A stretch of DNA of 64,000 bases, taken from NCBI GenBank assembly GCA_028752905.1, contig JAQNBH010000013.1, forward strand, positions 17,349,302-17,413,301. The letters run 5' to 3'. This DNA is from Cladorhizidae sp. MBARI D1340-BT2. Taxonomy: Eukaryota > Porifera > Demospongiae > Poecilosclerida > Cladorhizidae. Position 1 is the first letter of the stretch; each line of letters starts with the position of its first letter. A program made the position numbers and the translations under genes. Shown here in pieces: positions 46,140 to 58,206 of the stretch. The notes beneath the pieces were generated by a model that was given only the letters and a program-made list of their open reading frames with translations, ran no database searches and was not told the DNA's origin.

Positions 46140-49000
46140 CCTGTTAAAGGCTAGTACATCTAGTTGAAATGTCGAGAGTAAAATCATGAAAAGGTTATTC
46201 TAAAAATGAATGATATTCTTATTATAAATATGACCATAACATAACTAAGAAGTTATAACAAAAATTAAGTGAACTGTGAAAAATAAACTTCACTAGGAAA
46301 GTTGAACATTTGTTTGACTTATTAACAAGATTTGATAACTAGGCTGTCCAATGCATAGTTCTTGTGTGGGTGTTGTTGGGTAGTTAAAAAATGCAAGGAA
46401 GTATCTCAATATCCAGATTCAGGTTTTAGCAGAGATTGACCACAGTTAACATCCATAGACAGAGAGGCAGAAAGAACTAAGTAGGTGTGTCATAATAACC
46501 AGTGGCTGACGTGGGAAGGAATGCAGTGGAGAATTAGCCTTCATGGTCTTGTCATTATGAATATAAAACATTTTTCTCTTGTTAATTCAAACAAGCCCTC
46601 AGTGGGGAGTTGGATGTAAAACTTGGCATTCCTATTCATGGTGCATCTACTATGTATCTATATATATTTATGTACCTTTGTATTGATTAAACATTCACCC
46701 TTAAATGAGTAGTTCAGTTGGTTTTTGTATTCAAGGAATAGTCATTGTAGTGAGGAGACTAATTGAGAAAATAGCAGCAGGTTCAAAGCTAGAGGTAACA
46801 AAACTGGCTGCACATGAAAGTGAGAAGTGGCTTCATGGTTAATAGCTGGAGGGAAAGGATGCTGGAGGTTCACACTCTGACATGGTTAGCTGTGAAGGTT
46901 TGATTTCACCTAAAACATTCTCACTTGCCTGAGGGTGAGCATATGATATTCTTTTAATGGTGAATGTACAGTCCATAGGTACATCATAGATAGATAGAAT
47001 ACATACAGCATGCACAGTAAAATAACAATTTTGATGCCATAAGTAGGCATTGCTGAGTGTATATGATATAATAATGCAAGTCCCCCGTAGGGTCTAGAGT
47101 GTGTGGTATTATATAACATTAGGAATATCATTATAGCACTTTCTTATGATATATTGGAAACAGATGTGATAGCTACTTTAACTCCTTAGGGCTGATTGCA
47201 GATACATCTGCAAGCATGCTGCGTGTTTCACTTCCCAACAATAGAGGATATATCTGCATAAAGATCGCAACTTGGAATAGATTACAAAAAAGCTTCGCAA
47301 CTGCTCTTATTGTGAAGCCCAAGTCCAACTGTTGGCTAGCAAGTCAACATATAAATCTTATTCTACTTTATAGAATAACACTACTGTTGTAGAAATATAG
47401 CAGCAAGCATCATCGTGAAATAGCAAGATTTACAGCGGCAAAGTGTTGTTGTCTTCTACAAAAAGCAAACAGCCAAAAAGTGGTAGTCGTTATTATTACA
47501 AACTTTACGATATAATGATACATGATGAGGGTAAGAATCAAATACTTTGTGAAATGTGTTTGTATTGCCTTATTGACAGACTTACATCAAAAATTAGTGT
47601 AGAGGGTATAAAATAAAACAACAAGTTACAGGATATGGCTACCTCTAGCTAAAGGCAACAGATATAAAGTGGAAGTACTCTGAAAGGGAATCATTGCCTA
47701 CCATGCTAGAGCTTGAAATCTGATGTACAAGCTAGTTAAGAACTAAAATAACTTCTACATTCATTTGGACAGACTAATTTTATAAAGTGAGTTCATTGAG
47801 AGATTATAGTTATGACAATGATGATGTCAATAATAATTAGTAATAGTTATGATGATGATTATTATTATGGTAAATTTATTATTTATATTATAAAATTTCT
47901 TGTCAATTTTATGGCAACTGTCACCCCCAATATTAGAAGTTTGTGATTTTGCATAATATGTGGATAGTGTACCTCCTACATCCAGTAGTTTCTGCAGAGA
48001 ATACACCTGTAACCAAGCAAATGGTATGATGACCAATCACTTTAATTTAAAACTCTTTAGGAGTCCTTCTCCACATTTCTGTTAGTATTTATTGACATAT
48101 ATTTTACTGTAAGTTCAGTATGATAATTATGACCTCTTTATTATGTCTGTTAGGGTTTATCATTATTGCAAGCTAATGCATGTGCATTTGTCTGTAAAAT
48201 AGCCAAAAATATCTGCATTCAGTTACAAAAGAATTTTTAATACTGCTGCAGCAACCAAATCAACTGACATAAAACTAATGCTTCATATGACCCTCCCCAA
48301 TCCTCCTTAGCCACTCTCTTTATCTCCGTGCTCTCACCCCCCTACCCCCACTCACCTCTCCCCACACCCAACCACACACACACCACCACAACTTGACAAC
48401 TTATACCCTTCACATTTGCCTTAGAATTTTATATGATCTGGGCACCAAATATCAAATATATGCCTTATATATATCCTTCTCTAACTATCAAATGGTAACA
48501 GGTGTACTCACAATGATAATAGAAAGGTAATATGCTAGTCTATGTTTTGATAAGTACCACACTTATTTGCCTAATCATCAAATTGCTTTATTCAAACCTT
48601 ATCTATAGGCATAGCCAAGTGATCTAATAGTAGCATATGGAGGAACCACAAATATTATGATGTCTCTAATAGATCTTACGCACATGCAAGCAGCCATATA
48701 TCAAGAGGTTGGTGGGAGTATAGTTATTGCCTTTTATGGTCATTGGACTATTGAACTTGAACAGAGAATAGTGGATTGTAAATCAGCTGATGGAAGATAG
48801 TAAGTAATTGGCTGAGATGGTTTGATGGTCTTACGAATAGTTATTTCCGTTTTGGGTTATTGGGCCTCTGCTATAGCTATTGAAATTGTACTGAGAATAG
48901 TGGATATAAGTTGGCCAACGGATGTAATTGGCTGAGATAGTTTCTTGGTTTTAGTGTAACCATTGTCATATGCTGGCTAGCAAGTTCTCGTATATAAAAG
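46140..49000 (+). repeat. Upstream duplicated region of gene C, no gene
   Basis: 46140-47790 matches 8440-10170, including the retroposon-like unit at 47280-47500. 47790-48520 matches the end of 11630-13500 and of 16850-18720. 48640-48960 matches the upstream module of gene D. Taken together, this reconstructs an uninterrupted upstream unit that elsewhere is split by insertions. Nothing coding was recognised. Confidence 0.65.
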
Positions 49001-49001
49001 G
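48991..49001 (+). promoter_or_regulatory. TATA box of gene C
   Basis: TATATAAAAGG, 174 bp before the ATG at 49165, in the same GGCTAGCAAGTTCTCG context as gene B. The core promoter looks intact. Confidence 0.7.
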
Positions 49002-49164
49002 TTTAAAAAATAGCATCTAGAATACCATTCAACTAACACTTCCGAAGAAATAAGGGTTCTCAATCTCTCCAGCAGAAGGAGTGGTTCCCTAGATATTTTC
49101 TATCACTGCTGTTCTCTTGATGGCTGCAATTTTCATCATCTCGAGTTATTGGAACAGCAGCATC

Positions 49165-52100
49165 ATGTTGTGGTTTGGCATAATACTTCTGCTGGTGGCA
49201 ATGTCACAGGTAGAAAGTCAATCCGAATATATTCCAGGTAATGTTCTGAATGCTATCTACTTTAGTTGAGTAAATAAATGATGTGAGTGTTATATTTAAT
49301 CAAAAGTAATAGCTAGTTAACTATTGCCATAGTTTTACTACTAACTCTTACTCTATGCCTGATATGCTACATCAGACAAAAAATCTCTTACTTTGTGCTG
49401 AATATTTTAGGTGTATACGAAGGAGACATCATCCTAACTAACCAGGAGTTCATTACAAATGAAGCACAAGCTAATCCTAATGATCCTACTGCACCACAGA
49501 ATGCTTTAGTGCCGAATACTCGCTCACTTTGGCCACGTTCAACAGTTCCTTATGTGCTGGACAGCAGCCTGAATAATAAGAGAAGATTATAAAATAAATT
49601 CCTGTAGATAAATATTTTTAAATCCCTTCACTTGGAATATGTGATAACATCGAATATTGTTGTTGAGGCTGGACTCTAGAATTACAATAAGTGGTTGTTG
49701 CTTGAAATAGTCTAACATGTTCATCTGATTCAGACTGGATAAGAGGAGAAATATTCAAATTCTAAATACTCTACATGTTATATTGTCATGGAATGTATTC
49801 AACAATAACTATTGGTAGGCTCATGTAATGTTCATAACATAATACTGTTGGGTTTTAGCTCTGCGCAACCTTATCTTATCTATCTTCTTCAGCCTAAGCT
49901 AGAAGTTAGGTTGACTTTTAATACTTTAATTAGCAATGACAACAAACAACATAACTAAGTTTAACTAAATCAAAAAGTGAGATCACTATATAACCTCCCT
50001 CCTACCTGACCTCCTTTAAATAGATTACACCAGCAGAGGTTTTAGAATGATAAAATAAAGGCAGGATTATGCAACAAACAGCCAATGAGTAAAGTTCTAT
50101 CCAATGAAGTAAGATTTAACTAGTGTGGCCTGTACATAAGTGTGCATGCTTACCTGTTCAGTGAATCAACAATGATAGATGCTAGTTCTGTTAGGATAGC
50201 TGGCTTAACAAAGACTAGATTTGTTTGTAGTCAGGTAATTCAAGTAATTATCTTCTCGACTTCTATTATAGGACAAGCAAGATCAGCCATCGCGGTAGCA
50301 ATTGCAGACTATCGTAGGCAAACTTGTGTGGAGTTTATTCCACAAACAAATGAAGCTGACTATGTGCTAATCTTCCCTGGAAGAGGGTGAGTAGCAGTCA
50401 CATGTCACTACTTAGTCTCGGACATATTAATATTATTGGGAGTTTTTATGTGTGAAGGTATTTAATATAAATGCAGGTTATTTTTGTAGATGCTTCTCCT
50501 ACATTGGCCGAATTGGAGGTCCTCAGGACATGTCCATTGGTAGAGGCTGTGAATACAAGGGCATTGTCATGCATGAGATGTTTCATGCCCTCAGGCGCTG
50601 GCATGAACAGAGCAGACCAGACAGAGACCAGTATGTTAGAATCCTGACAGAGAATATACAAACCGGTCAGTACACCTTCACCTTGAATTTGATATTACAC
50701 TTTTGCTTTGTAGCTGCTGCTACTAGTGTCCTTGCAGTTGTTGCTATTATGCTGTTGATTTCATTGTTGACTTTTTGTGAACTTTTCATAGATTACGGGA
50801 TTATTCATCATTTACTAAGCGTCTTTCATTTTTATTATAGGAACTGGCAACTTAAAAAAAACTAATCCAGCTTTTTTGACTACCCAAGGAGTCCCTTATG
50901 ACATTGGATCCATCATGCATTATTCTTCTAGAGCTTTCAGTCGGAATGATCAACCCACAATCCTACCAGTAGATAGTAGGGTCTCAGCCAGGTCACTTGG
51001 TCAGAGAAATGGTCTTTCAGCAATGGACCTCCAACACGTGCAAATGCTATATTGTGGAGGTAAGTGTAGAGGTCTTCATTATCTACATATTTTGAAATAC
51101 AGTAAAGCTGTTTTTGATCATCTCATTCCCTCAATCATATTGTACTCTACATTAAATTAAAATCTCTGATTTTCCAAATTATAAACTAATTGCAAGACAT
51201 CAAAGTAATTATCATGTCAACATTATGTTACACCAAAAATAGTGTTTCCATTTTTTAACAAACCGAATAAAAGTAAGTATGTAAAATCCAAGGTTTGTGG
51301 TACGATATTGACACTGAAATACTTTCTTAAATAATCTTCAGGTGGTGGGGGATCAACTGTTTCTTGGTCTGCATCGTCATCCTCATCTAGCTGCAGCAGG
51401 AGCTGCAATTATGGCACCAGGTCACGAACTAGGACCAGCAATGGAGGAACGAGTTGTGGAGGCAGCAACATACAGACACAACAGTGCAATACTGAACCAT
51501 GCACAAGTAAGCAATAATATACAAGCCAGTGTCATAATGATAAATACCACATAGTCATTTAGAAAAGTTTAAAGAGAGAGCTATTGATTATCAGCGTCCA
51601 GCTTTTAGAAGAAAAAAAATTATATCTCATTAAATGAGCAAAACATTTCACTTTCCACGCTCATTACATTATGAATAATCTGTACATCTAGAGCCAACTT
51701 TCTGGTCTGTGTGGAGTTCTTGGAGTGACTATTCTAGAACTTGTGTGGGAGGAAGACAGCGAATGAGCAGGGCATGCCTGAATGGCAACACTTGTGTTGG
51801 AAGATCATCAGAATTTTGCAGTTGCAGCACGATGAATTGTCCACAATGTAAGTAGCTAATGGAGAGTTTGCATGTAGAACACTGAATAAAGGTTCCTTTT
51901 TCTGTTTGGTACTAAACTTATTAAATACAAATGAGACTATTTACATGTAAATATACTTGACACCATGAATGGAATCTACCGCATGGGTGTATTATGGTTA
52001 CATTTCCCCCCTAAATAGCTGCCACGTGGACATTTTGGAGTAGTTGGTCTTCATGCAGTAGCACGTGCCAAGGAGAGTACCAGAAACGAAGACGTCAAAG

Positions 52101-53272
52101 TACCAATGGGAATAATTGTCCAGGGAAAAGTGTCAACATTAGTGAGTGTAATATGAAGATCCCCTGTTAGAGTAATTAAGGCATGCATGATGTTATCAAC
52201 GGATCCATATGGCACACAACTACATGCACCAATCTGACCTTACTGCATGGGATTGACTGAAAAGGCAATAGCTTCTAACTAAAGTTTTGGTAACTTTGTT
52301 CTAGTCGAGTACTAGATGCTCTATTTAGTCTTACAGTTTATTTAAAAAATTAGCAATAGATAATATAGCGAAAATAAATATAGAGAAAGCATCATGTAGG
52401 GAGTTTATAGTACAATGATTTATGTCTCAATGATAATTATAGTTCTAGTCTGATTAATACCCCGTCATAAATATGTAATATTAGGTGTAAGAATACATTA
52501 TGTTCAATTATCATGCAGCCCCATAACCTAATGGAGAGTGGAGTTCTTAGACTAAATGTTTGGCCCAGTGAGTTGGAGGATCAAGGTACAGACAGCATAA
52601 TTGTGGACAATACTCGCTCAACTGTGAAACAGAAAATCAATTTTTTTCCACCGAAGACTGTGTACCAGAACCTGACCTCAGAGATATAATGCCAAATGTC
52701 CTTACCAGCAATACTTTAGCCAGAAATTAGTCTCAGTATATTAAATTACAGAAGTATTACTGAAATCTATTTAGTTGACCATATTATATAAACCATTCCA
52801 AAATATAATTTCTTTTTGTATAGGGCTGAGGTATCGAAGATTTTGGTATCTGAATGTTAATGCTCATAGACTCGGCTCATTTGAAAATATGGCTACTGAG
52901 CTCGAAAATGATGCAAGCCAAAGAATTAGGCCAGTCCACAAATATGAGAACATAATCCAGGGAAGAGGCTATGATTACTTTCATGTAACAGCAGGGAAGT
53001 GTGTGTCTGGCTCCAACAACCTCAAGGACTATCAATACTATGCATCTTCTTTCTGCCGAGATGGAAAGGGAGCTTACACTAAGATATGGTTCATGATGGA
53101 TGATTACCAGATTTCAGATCAAGTCAGCTTCAGTGATTCAATTGCTGAGCTGAATGGCCCTAATTACACCACAGATGATATTGATGTGATGACCACTGGA
53201 TCAGGCCATGCACTTACTTACAATATTTTGCTGTTTCGGCTGTTTTGGCTGTTCTGCTGGCCATACCTGTAA
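49165..53272 (+). pseudogene. Protease gene C: astacin-TSP1 paralogue, multiply mutated
   Basis: Exon equivalents: 49165-49237, 49411-49575, 50272-50386, 50490-50665, 50841-51059, 51342-51506, 51692-51847, 52019-52171, 52519-52683, 52824-53272. ATG, signal peptide and YEGD propeptide are intact. Lesions: donor of intron 2 reads AT instead of GT (49576); the zinc motif is HEMFHALRRWHEQ, with the conserved Gly replaced by Arg; TSP1 repeats have lost Cys and Trp (RTRTSNGG, DYSRTC); exon 8 ends in TAG (52168-52170) where B has GAG; exon 9 has TAA at 52524 and more stops; donor of intron 9 reads AT (52684); two or more Cys of the C-terminal domain are gone and the hydrophobic tail is disrupted. 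It lacks the gypsy insertion found in B and D. Intron 2 is only about 0.7 kb, close to the likely ancestral size. AATAAA follows at 53327. Confidence 0.85.
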
Positions 53273-53326
53273 TGTGATGTATATTTGCAGCTTATGAATG
53301 AAAACACTTGGACACCTAACTCAATT

Positions 53327-53332
53327 AATAAA
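53327..53332 (+). terminator. Poly(A) signal AATAAA of gene C
   Basis: Same context and spacing as the signal after gene B. It marks the expected 3' end although the gene is inactive. Confidence 0.6.
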
Positions 53333-53349
53333 CAATTAATGGTTTATTA

Positions 53350-56300
53350 TAATGTGATGTGCCTTTTTAATTATAAGTATCGAATGTATTACCCCCCCCC
53401 CCCCAAATCCCTCCCCAACCCCCCTTAGTTATACAAACAACCAATGTCCACAACAACAATAACCAACTTAATAATAAGACATAAAATAATAACTAACTAT
53501 TGTGGACTGCAGTCACACTTCCTATATTAATTTTGGTTTGAACCCTATTATAAAGTGACAGAGATTAAACACAGAAATTCGAAGTGCAGTCCCCTCCTAA
53601 ACCTTCCACTGGACCATCCCTATAAGACTTTAATTTTAATACAGAGAGAGTAGTAAGGAAAAAGATCAAAACTGCAATTTCTCATGGACCCATCCATATT
53701 CTTGCTACAACCTAAATAATCTTAAGCAATGAAATACTACAACGTGGCTGTTACATTTGTTGTGTAGACATACTCCCTCAGGGTAAGGTATTCTTCTTGA
53801 TGTTGATCAGATGATAACTAAACCCTGAAATCTAGGAAGTAATCCATAGCCCTCATAACAGTTAGTCACGTTGACTTATTACCAACACCCAGGGCCTATA
53901 AGTCTCTGGAAGCTTAAAAAGCCCTGTAACTCTTTGGAAGCTTAAGGCCCTTAAAGGCCTTTAAAATCCCTGGAAGCAATTCATGAGTTGGGTGAAGGAT
54001 GTGCTTACCTTCATTTTCAAGATGAGTTTGTAAATAACATGAGCCATATGCACGACTAATGAAATGGAGCATATATTAACAAACAATTTTAAGTTGGGGA
54101 CAGGTGTTCAAACATTTCTTCTACAAATCCAACATCTCGGTCTATATACTACATCTCCAAAAAAGGAACCTCCCAAGTATACTTTTATCAGTCGTTGATT
54201 CACTACACATGCTACATCCTAATTCCATAAAGTACTTTGCATCAATGTATTGTTTATATCTATAGAGCTATAATGAACTTGTCTAGTAAAACATAGACAG
54301 CCAAGTGTGTTGATGTATATGTGAGACTGCCTGTTTGTGTGTGCATGTGTGCCTTTAAAGACTCAGCTGCCTTTGGACTTATCCACACATGTAGCACATA
54401 ATTGAAAACTCTTGATGGCAGAAAGGTTTTTGGGTGTTTTGGGGGGCCTGTAGGTGATGCATTATGGTCACTTCATATCTTCATCCTGTAACAGCCAAGC
54501 CAAACAAGGGCAGATACAGGGTTGGCACTGAATTGCAATGTTGTACGTTATGGTCAATTTAGGGATCGATGCAAGTATTACTCAGCTAGTGCACTAGAAA
54601 TCTGGTCTTGAATGGAGTAAAGTATTATAGGAGAGACCGAGTTTAAAACTGAGCACTTTTCTGTGGCTTTCCAGAGTGACTTTGTTATGTACATCAAGAA
54701 CACCATTTATACTGGAGAGTCATAATTACATTTAATATTATTTATGTATTTTATTCAATATCCCCTTCCTAATATTCCCATGATTGAGAATGTTTAGATA
54801 TGCATTAGGACATGATGACATAATCCAAAATTAGTACAACAAAAATGGTGGGAGTCACCAAAACTGTCTGCCATTTAGTTGATAAATATAATTATGTATA
54901 TCTCCTTGCCTGAAGTTATAGATCAGGCTTCATCAATTGGCCTGTTTGTTATGAACATTAATATAGTCTGGCGGATAGCCATGTGATAAGGCATCCCCCT
55001 TAATTATATTTTGTTCAGTGCATAGCTTCTAGACCTTGCTTTACTATTGACAGTTAAAAGTACACTATTAGTCATCCTTCTATTCATACTCTATCACCAA
55101 AGTTAACAAGAACAAGGCTTTGCAGATGTGTAGCTACTATATGCTTAGCCAAAAAATGGAACTCTAATTTTATTAGTTTGTGGGACAGCCAGTTTATAGC
55201 ACACAAGCAACAAGGTTAGGTAGAGAGATTTGGGAAGGTCTTTCAGGGAATTCAGATGAGCTTCCATCCATTTCTTAATACTTTTACACTCAGCACTGTT
55301 TATGATCACATTCATATGTTCAACACATTCTAATTTCTGTGTTGCACAAACTATATGCAAACAATCAATTGTGATTATAATTATGGCAACATTGACCATG
55401 CCATGATTTCATATTCTGCTAGTCTTGGTAACTATTACCCTAAAAATTTAGCTGATGGAAAGTATTGTGAAAGTTAAAAGTTTTATTGGTGAAAGTTAAG
55501 ATTCGAATATATTGCTCTGCATTTTATCGGATGATTCTAAGTAAACATGTAAGGCTCTGTCATATCACTCATTAAGATGGGTGAAATGGACAATGTTTAG
55601 GCTACAGAGAGAATTTTGTCTCAGTAATATGCTAAACACCATCTATTATTCCAGCATAAAAGAGGTATTTATTTCCCCCAATAGCATAATAGAATCACAC
55701 TTACAACTGATGAATGTAGATAGTCTTGATTGCTACAATCATGGATACTATTCCAGAAAAATTATGCAAGCATGTCTAATATTTTAGTTATGAATTCATC
55801 ATAGTTTGTTATCGATAGTCTCCAATGCATTCAACTAAATTTTTGTTCATGTCAATGACAGAAACTTCCTCCTTCATTAATTTTGGTCACATAACCAGCG
55901 TTTTAAACTTTTTTATGACCCTGATAATTTAATAATAATTCTAAGTTTACTGTTTCTGACTTAAAAAATATAAAAATAAAAATATGCTTAGTAGAAAGTA
56001 TTATTGTAGTGAGATATTTATTTTCCATGGTTAATTTGAGATAACTCCATAGACACATACACGAGAGACATTACACTTGGAGAGTGAGGAGGCTTAATGT
56101 TGTACAAGTCTAATGCAATCCTATGTGAAGCATAGAGCCCTCTATGTGCATAAATATACTCATCTGCTTTTGTTAGTGCATTTTTACTGCTATTGAACAT
56201 CTAACTAGAAATCCATCAGTCCCGATCAAGGCTAAGAAGAAGAAAAACACACCATACAATTGCATGTGCAGCCACTTTAAGACTCCTCCAACCTCATTGT

Positions 56301-56560
56301 ACTTGCCCTCCATATATATCTACTTGTCATAATTTTGCTCTCACTTCACTACATTTAACTTTGTTCCCCTATAATTATTAATAGCTATAGAGTTGGTAGC
56401 CAATGATCAACCATTTACTTCCGAATTACATTCATCATAGCTGGTGTAAACAAGTAGACTCACTAAGCCTGTGTGGCATTCTGGCATAAACTCAATTCTA
56501 GAGCACACATTCTCAAACTATTATATAGACCATCACATATAACTATATACTAGCTCTAGC
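53350..56560 (+). repeat. Downstream duplicate after gene C, no gene
   Basis: 53350-53820 matches 37630-38160. 53825-54110 matches 39440-39720. From 54140 onward the sequence follows 41190-44160. A run of 13 C lies at 53392-53404. The copy lacks the LINE present at 39727-41190, so it serves as the empty-site reference. Nothing coding was seen. Confidence 0.65.
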
Positions 56561-56569
56561 TGAAGACAC

Positions 56570-57105
56570 CTGGGCAACAAATATCACCTTATATATATAT
56601 CTTAATTCAAAATGTCAAAATGTAACATGTGCACTCACATTGATAATAGAAAGGCCATATGCTAGTATATGCCTATATAAGTACAATCGATTTGCCTAAT
56701 CATCAAATGGCTTTAATTCAAACCTTATCTATAGGCGTAGCCAGATGATATGGAGGAACCACAAATATTATGATGTCTCTAATAGATCTTATGCACGTGC
56801 AAGCAGCCATATATCTAATATCTAAAGCTTGGTTGGCGTATACTTATTGCCTTTTATGGTTATTGGACTATTGAAATTGAACCAAGAATAATGGATTGTA
56901 AGTCGGCTGATGGAAAATAGTAAGTAATTGGCTGAGATGGTATGACAGTCTTCGAATAGTTATTGTTATTGGGTCCCTGCTATACTTTATAGTGGCTATT
57001 GAAATTGAACCGTAATAATGGATAGTAAGTAAGCCAATGGAAGTAATTGGCTGAGATGGATTGATGGTCTTAGTGTAAACAATTATCATGCACTGGCAGG
57101 CAAGT
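56570..57105 (+). repeat. Upstream module of gene D
   Basis: Matches the sequence before gene C and the orphan module at 13560-13760. It includes a short internal repeat of 'attggactattgaaattgaacc'. No gene was seen. Confidence 0.6.
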
Positions 57106-57110
57106 TCTTG

Positions 57111-57121
57111 TATATAAAAGG
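57111..57121 (+). promoter_or_regulatory. TATA box of gene D
   Basis: TATATAAAAGG, 168 bp before the ATG at 57279, preceded by GGCAGGCAAGTTCTTG, close to the form in B and C. Confidence 0.7.
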
Positions 57122-58206
57122 GCTGAAAGATATCTAGAACACCATTCAACTAGCACTTGAGAAGAAAGAAAGGTTCGGAACCTCCCAAGCACAAGGAGTT
57201 GTACCCTAGATCTTTTTTATCACTGCTGTTTTCTTCAAAGCTGCAGTTTTAATCATCTAGAAATATTGGAACATCATCATGGTGTGGTTTTGCTTAATAC
57301 TTCTGCTGGTGGCAATGACAGATGTAGCAAGTCTAACTGAATATATTCCAGGTAATGTTCTAAATGCTATCTACTTTAGTTGAGATGTGAGGATTATATT
57401 TTATTCTAAAGTAATAGTCAATTAACTATTGCCATGATTTTACTGTTACTCTATGCCTGATATTCTACATCAGACAAAATACTTCTTACTTTGTGCTGAA
57501 TATTTTAGGTGTAATGAAGGCGACATCATCCTAACTAATCAGGAGGTCATTACAAATGAAGAACTAGCTAATTCTAATGATCCTACTGCAACACAGAATG
57601 CTATAGTGCGGAATACCCGATCACTTTGGCGAGATGCAACAGTTCCTTATGTTCTGGACAGCAGCCTGAATAGTAAGAGAAGATAAGAAAATAAATTCCT
57701 GTAGATAAACATTTTAAAATCCCTTAACTTTATAATTTTAACTAGTGAAAGGAATATATGATAACATTAGGTATTGTTGTTATGGCTGTACTCTAGAAAT
57801 TACAATACGTGGTTGTTGCTTGGAATAGTTTGACTTGATTCAGATTGGATAAGATGAGAAATATTCAATTTCTAAATACTCTACATGTTGTATTGTCATG
57901 GCATGTATTCAACTATAATAATTGATAGGCTTTCTATTATCATGTAATTTTAATAACAAAAGAACATTTAATTAGCAGTGACTACAACACAACATAACTT
58001 AATCAAAAAGTGAGATCAACTCAATAACCTCCTGCCAGAACTCATTAGCCCATCAGAGGTTTTACAGTGACCAAATAAGGGCAGGATCATGCAACAAACA
58101 ACCAATAAGAGTATAGTAAAGTTCCATCCAATCAAATAACTACAAGCAAGATGTGACTAGTGTGGCCTGTCACATTAACATGTGTGAATGATTATCTATC
58201 AGCATT

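Noticed and set aside
44531..46167. Long open frames of poly-Tyr, poly-Leu, poly-Ile and poly-Cys
   Set aside because: They are translations of TTA/TAC/TTG microsatellites in several frames at once; no unique protein sequence supports a gene.
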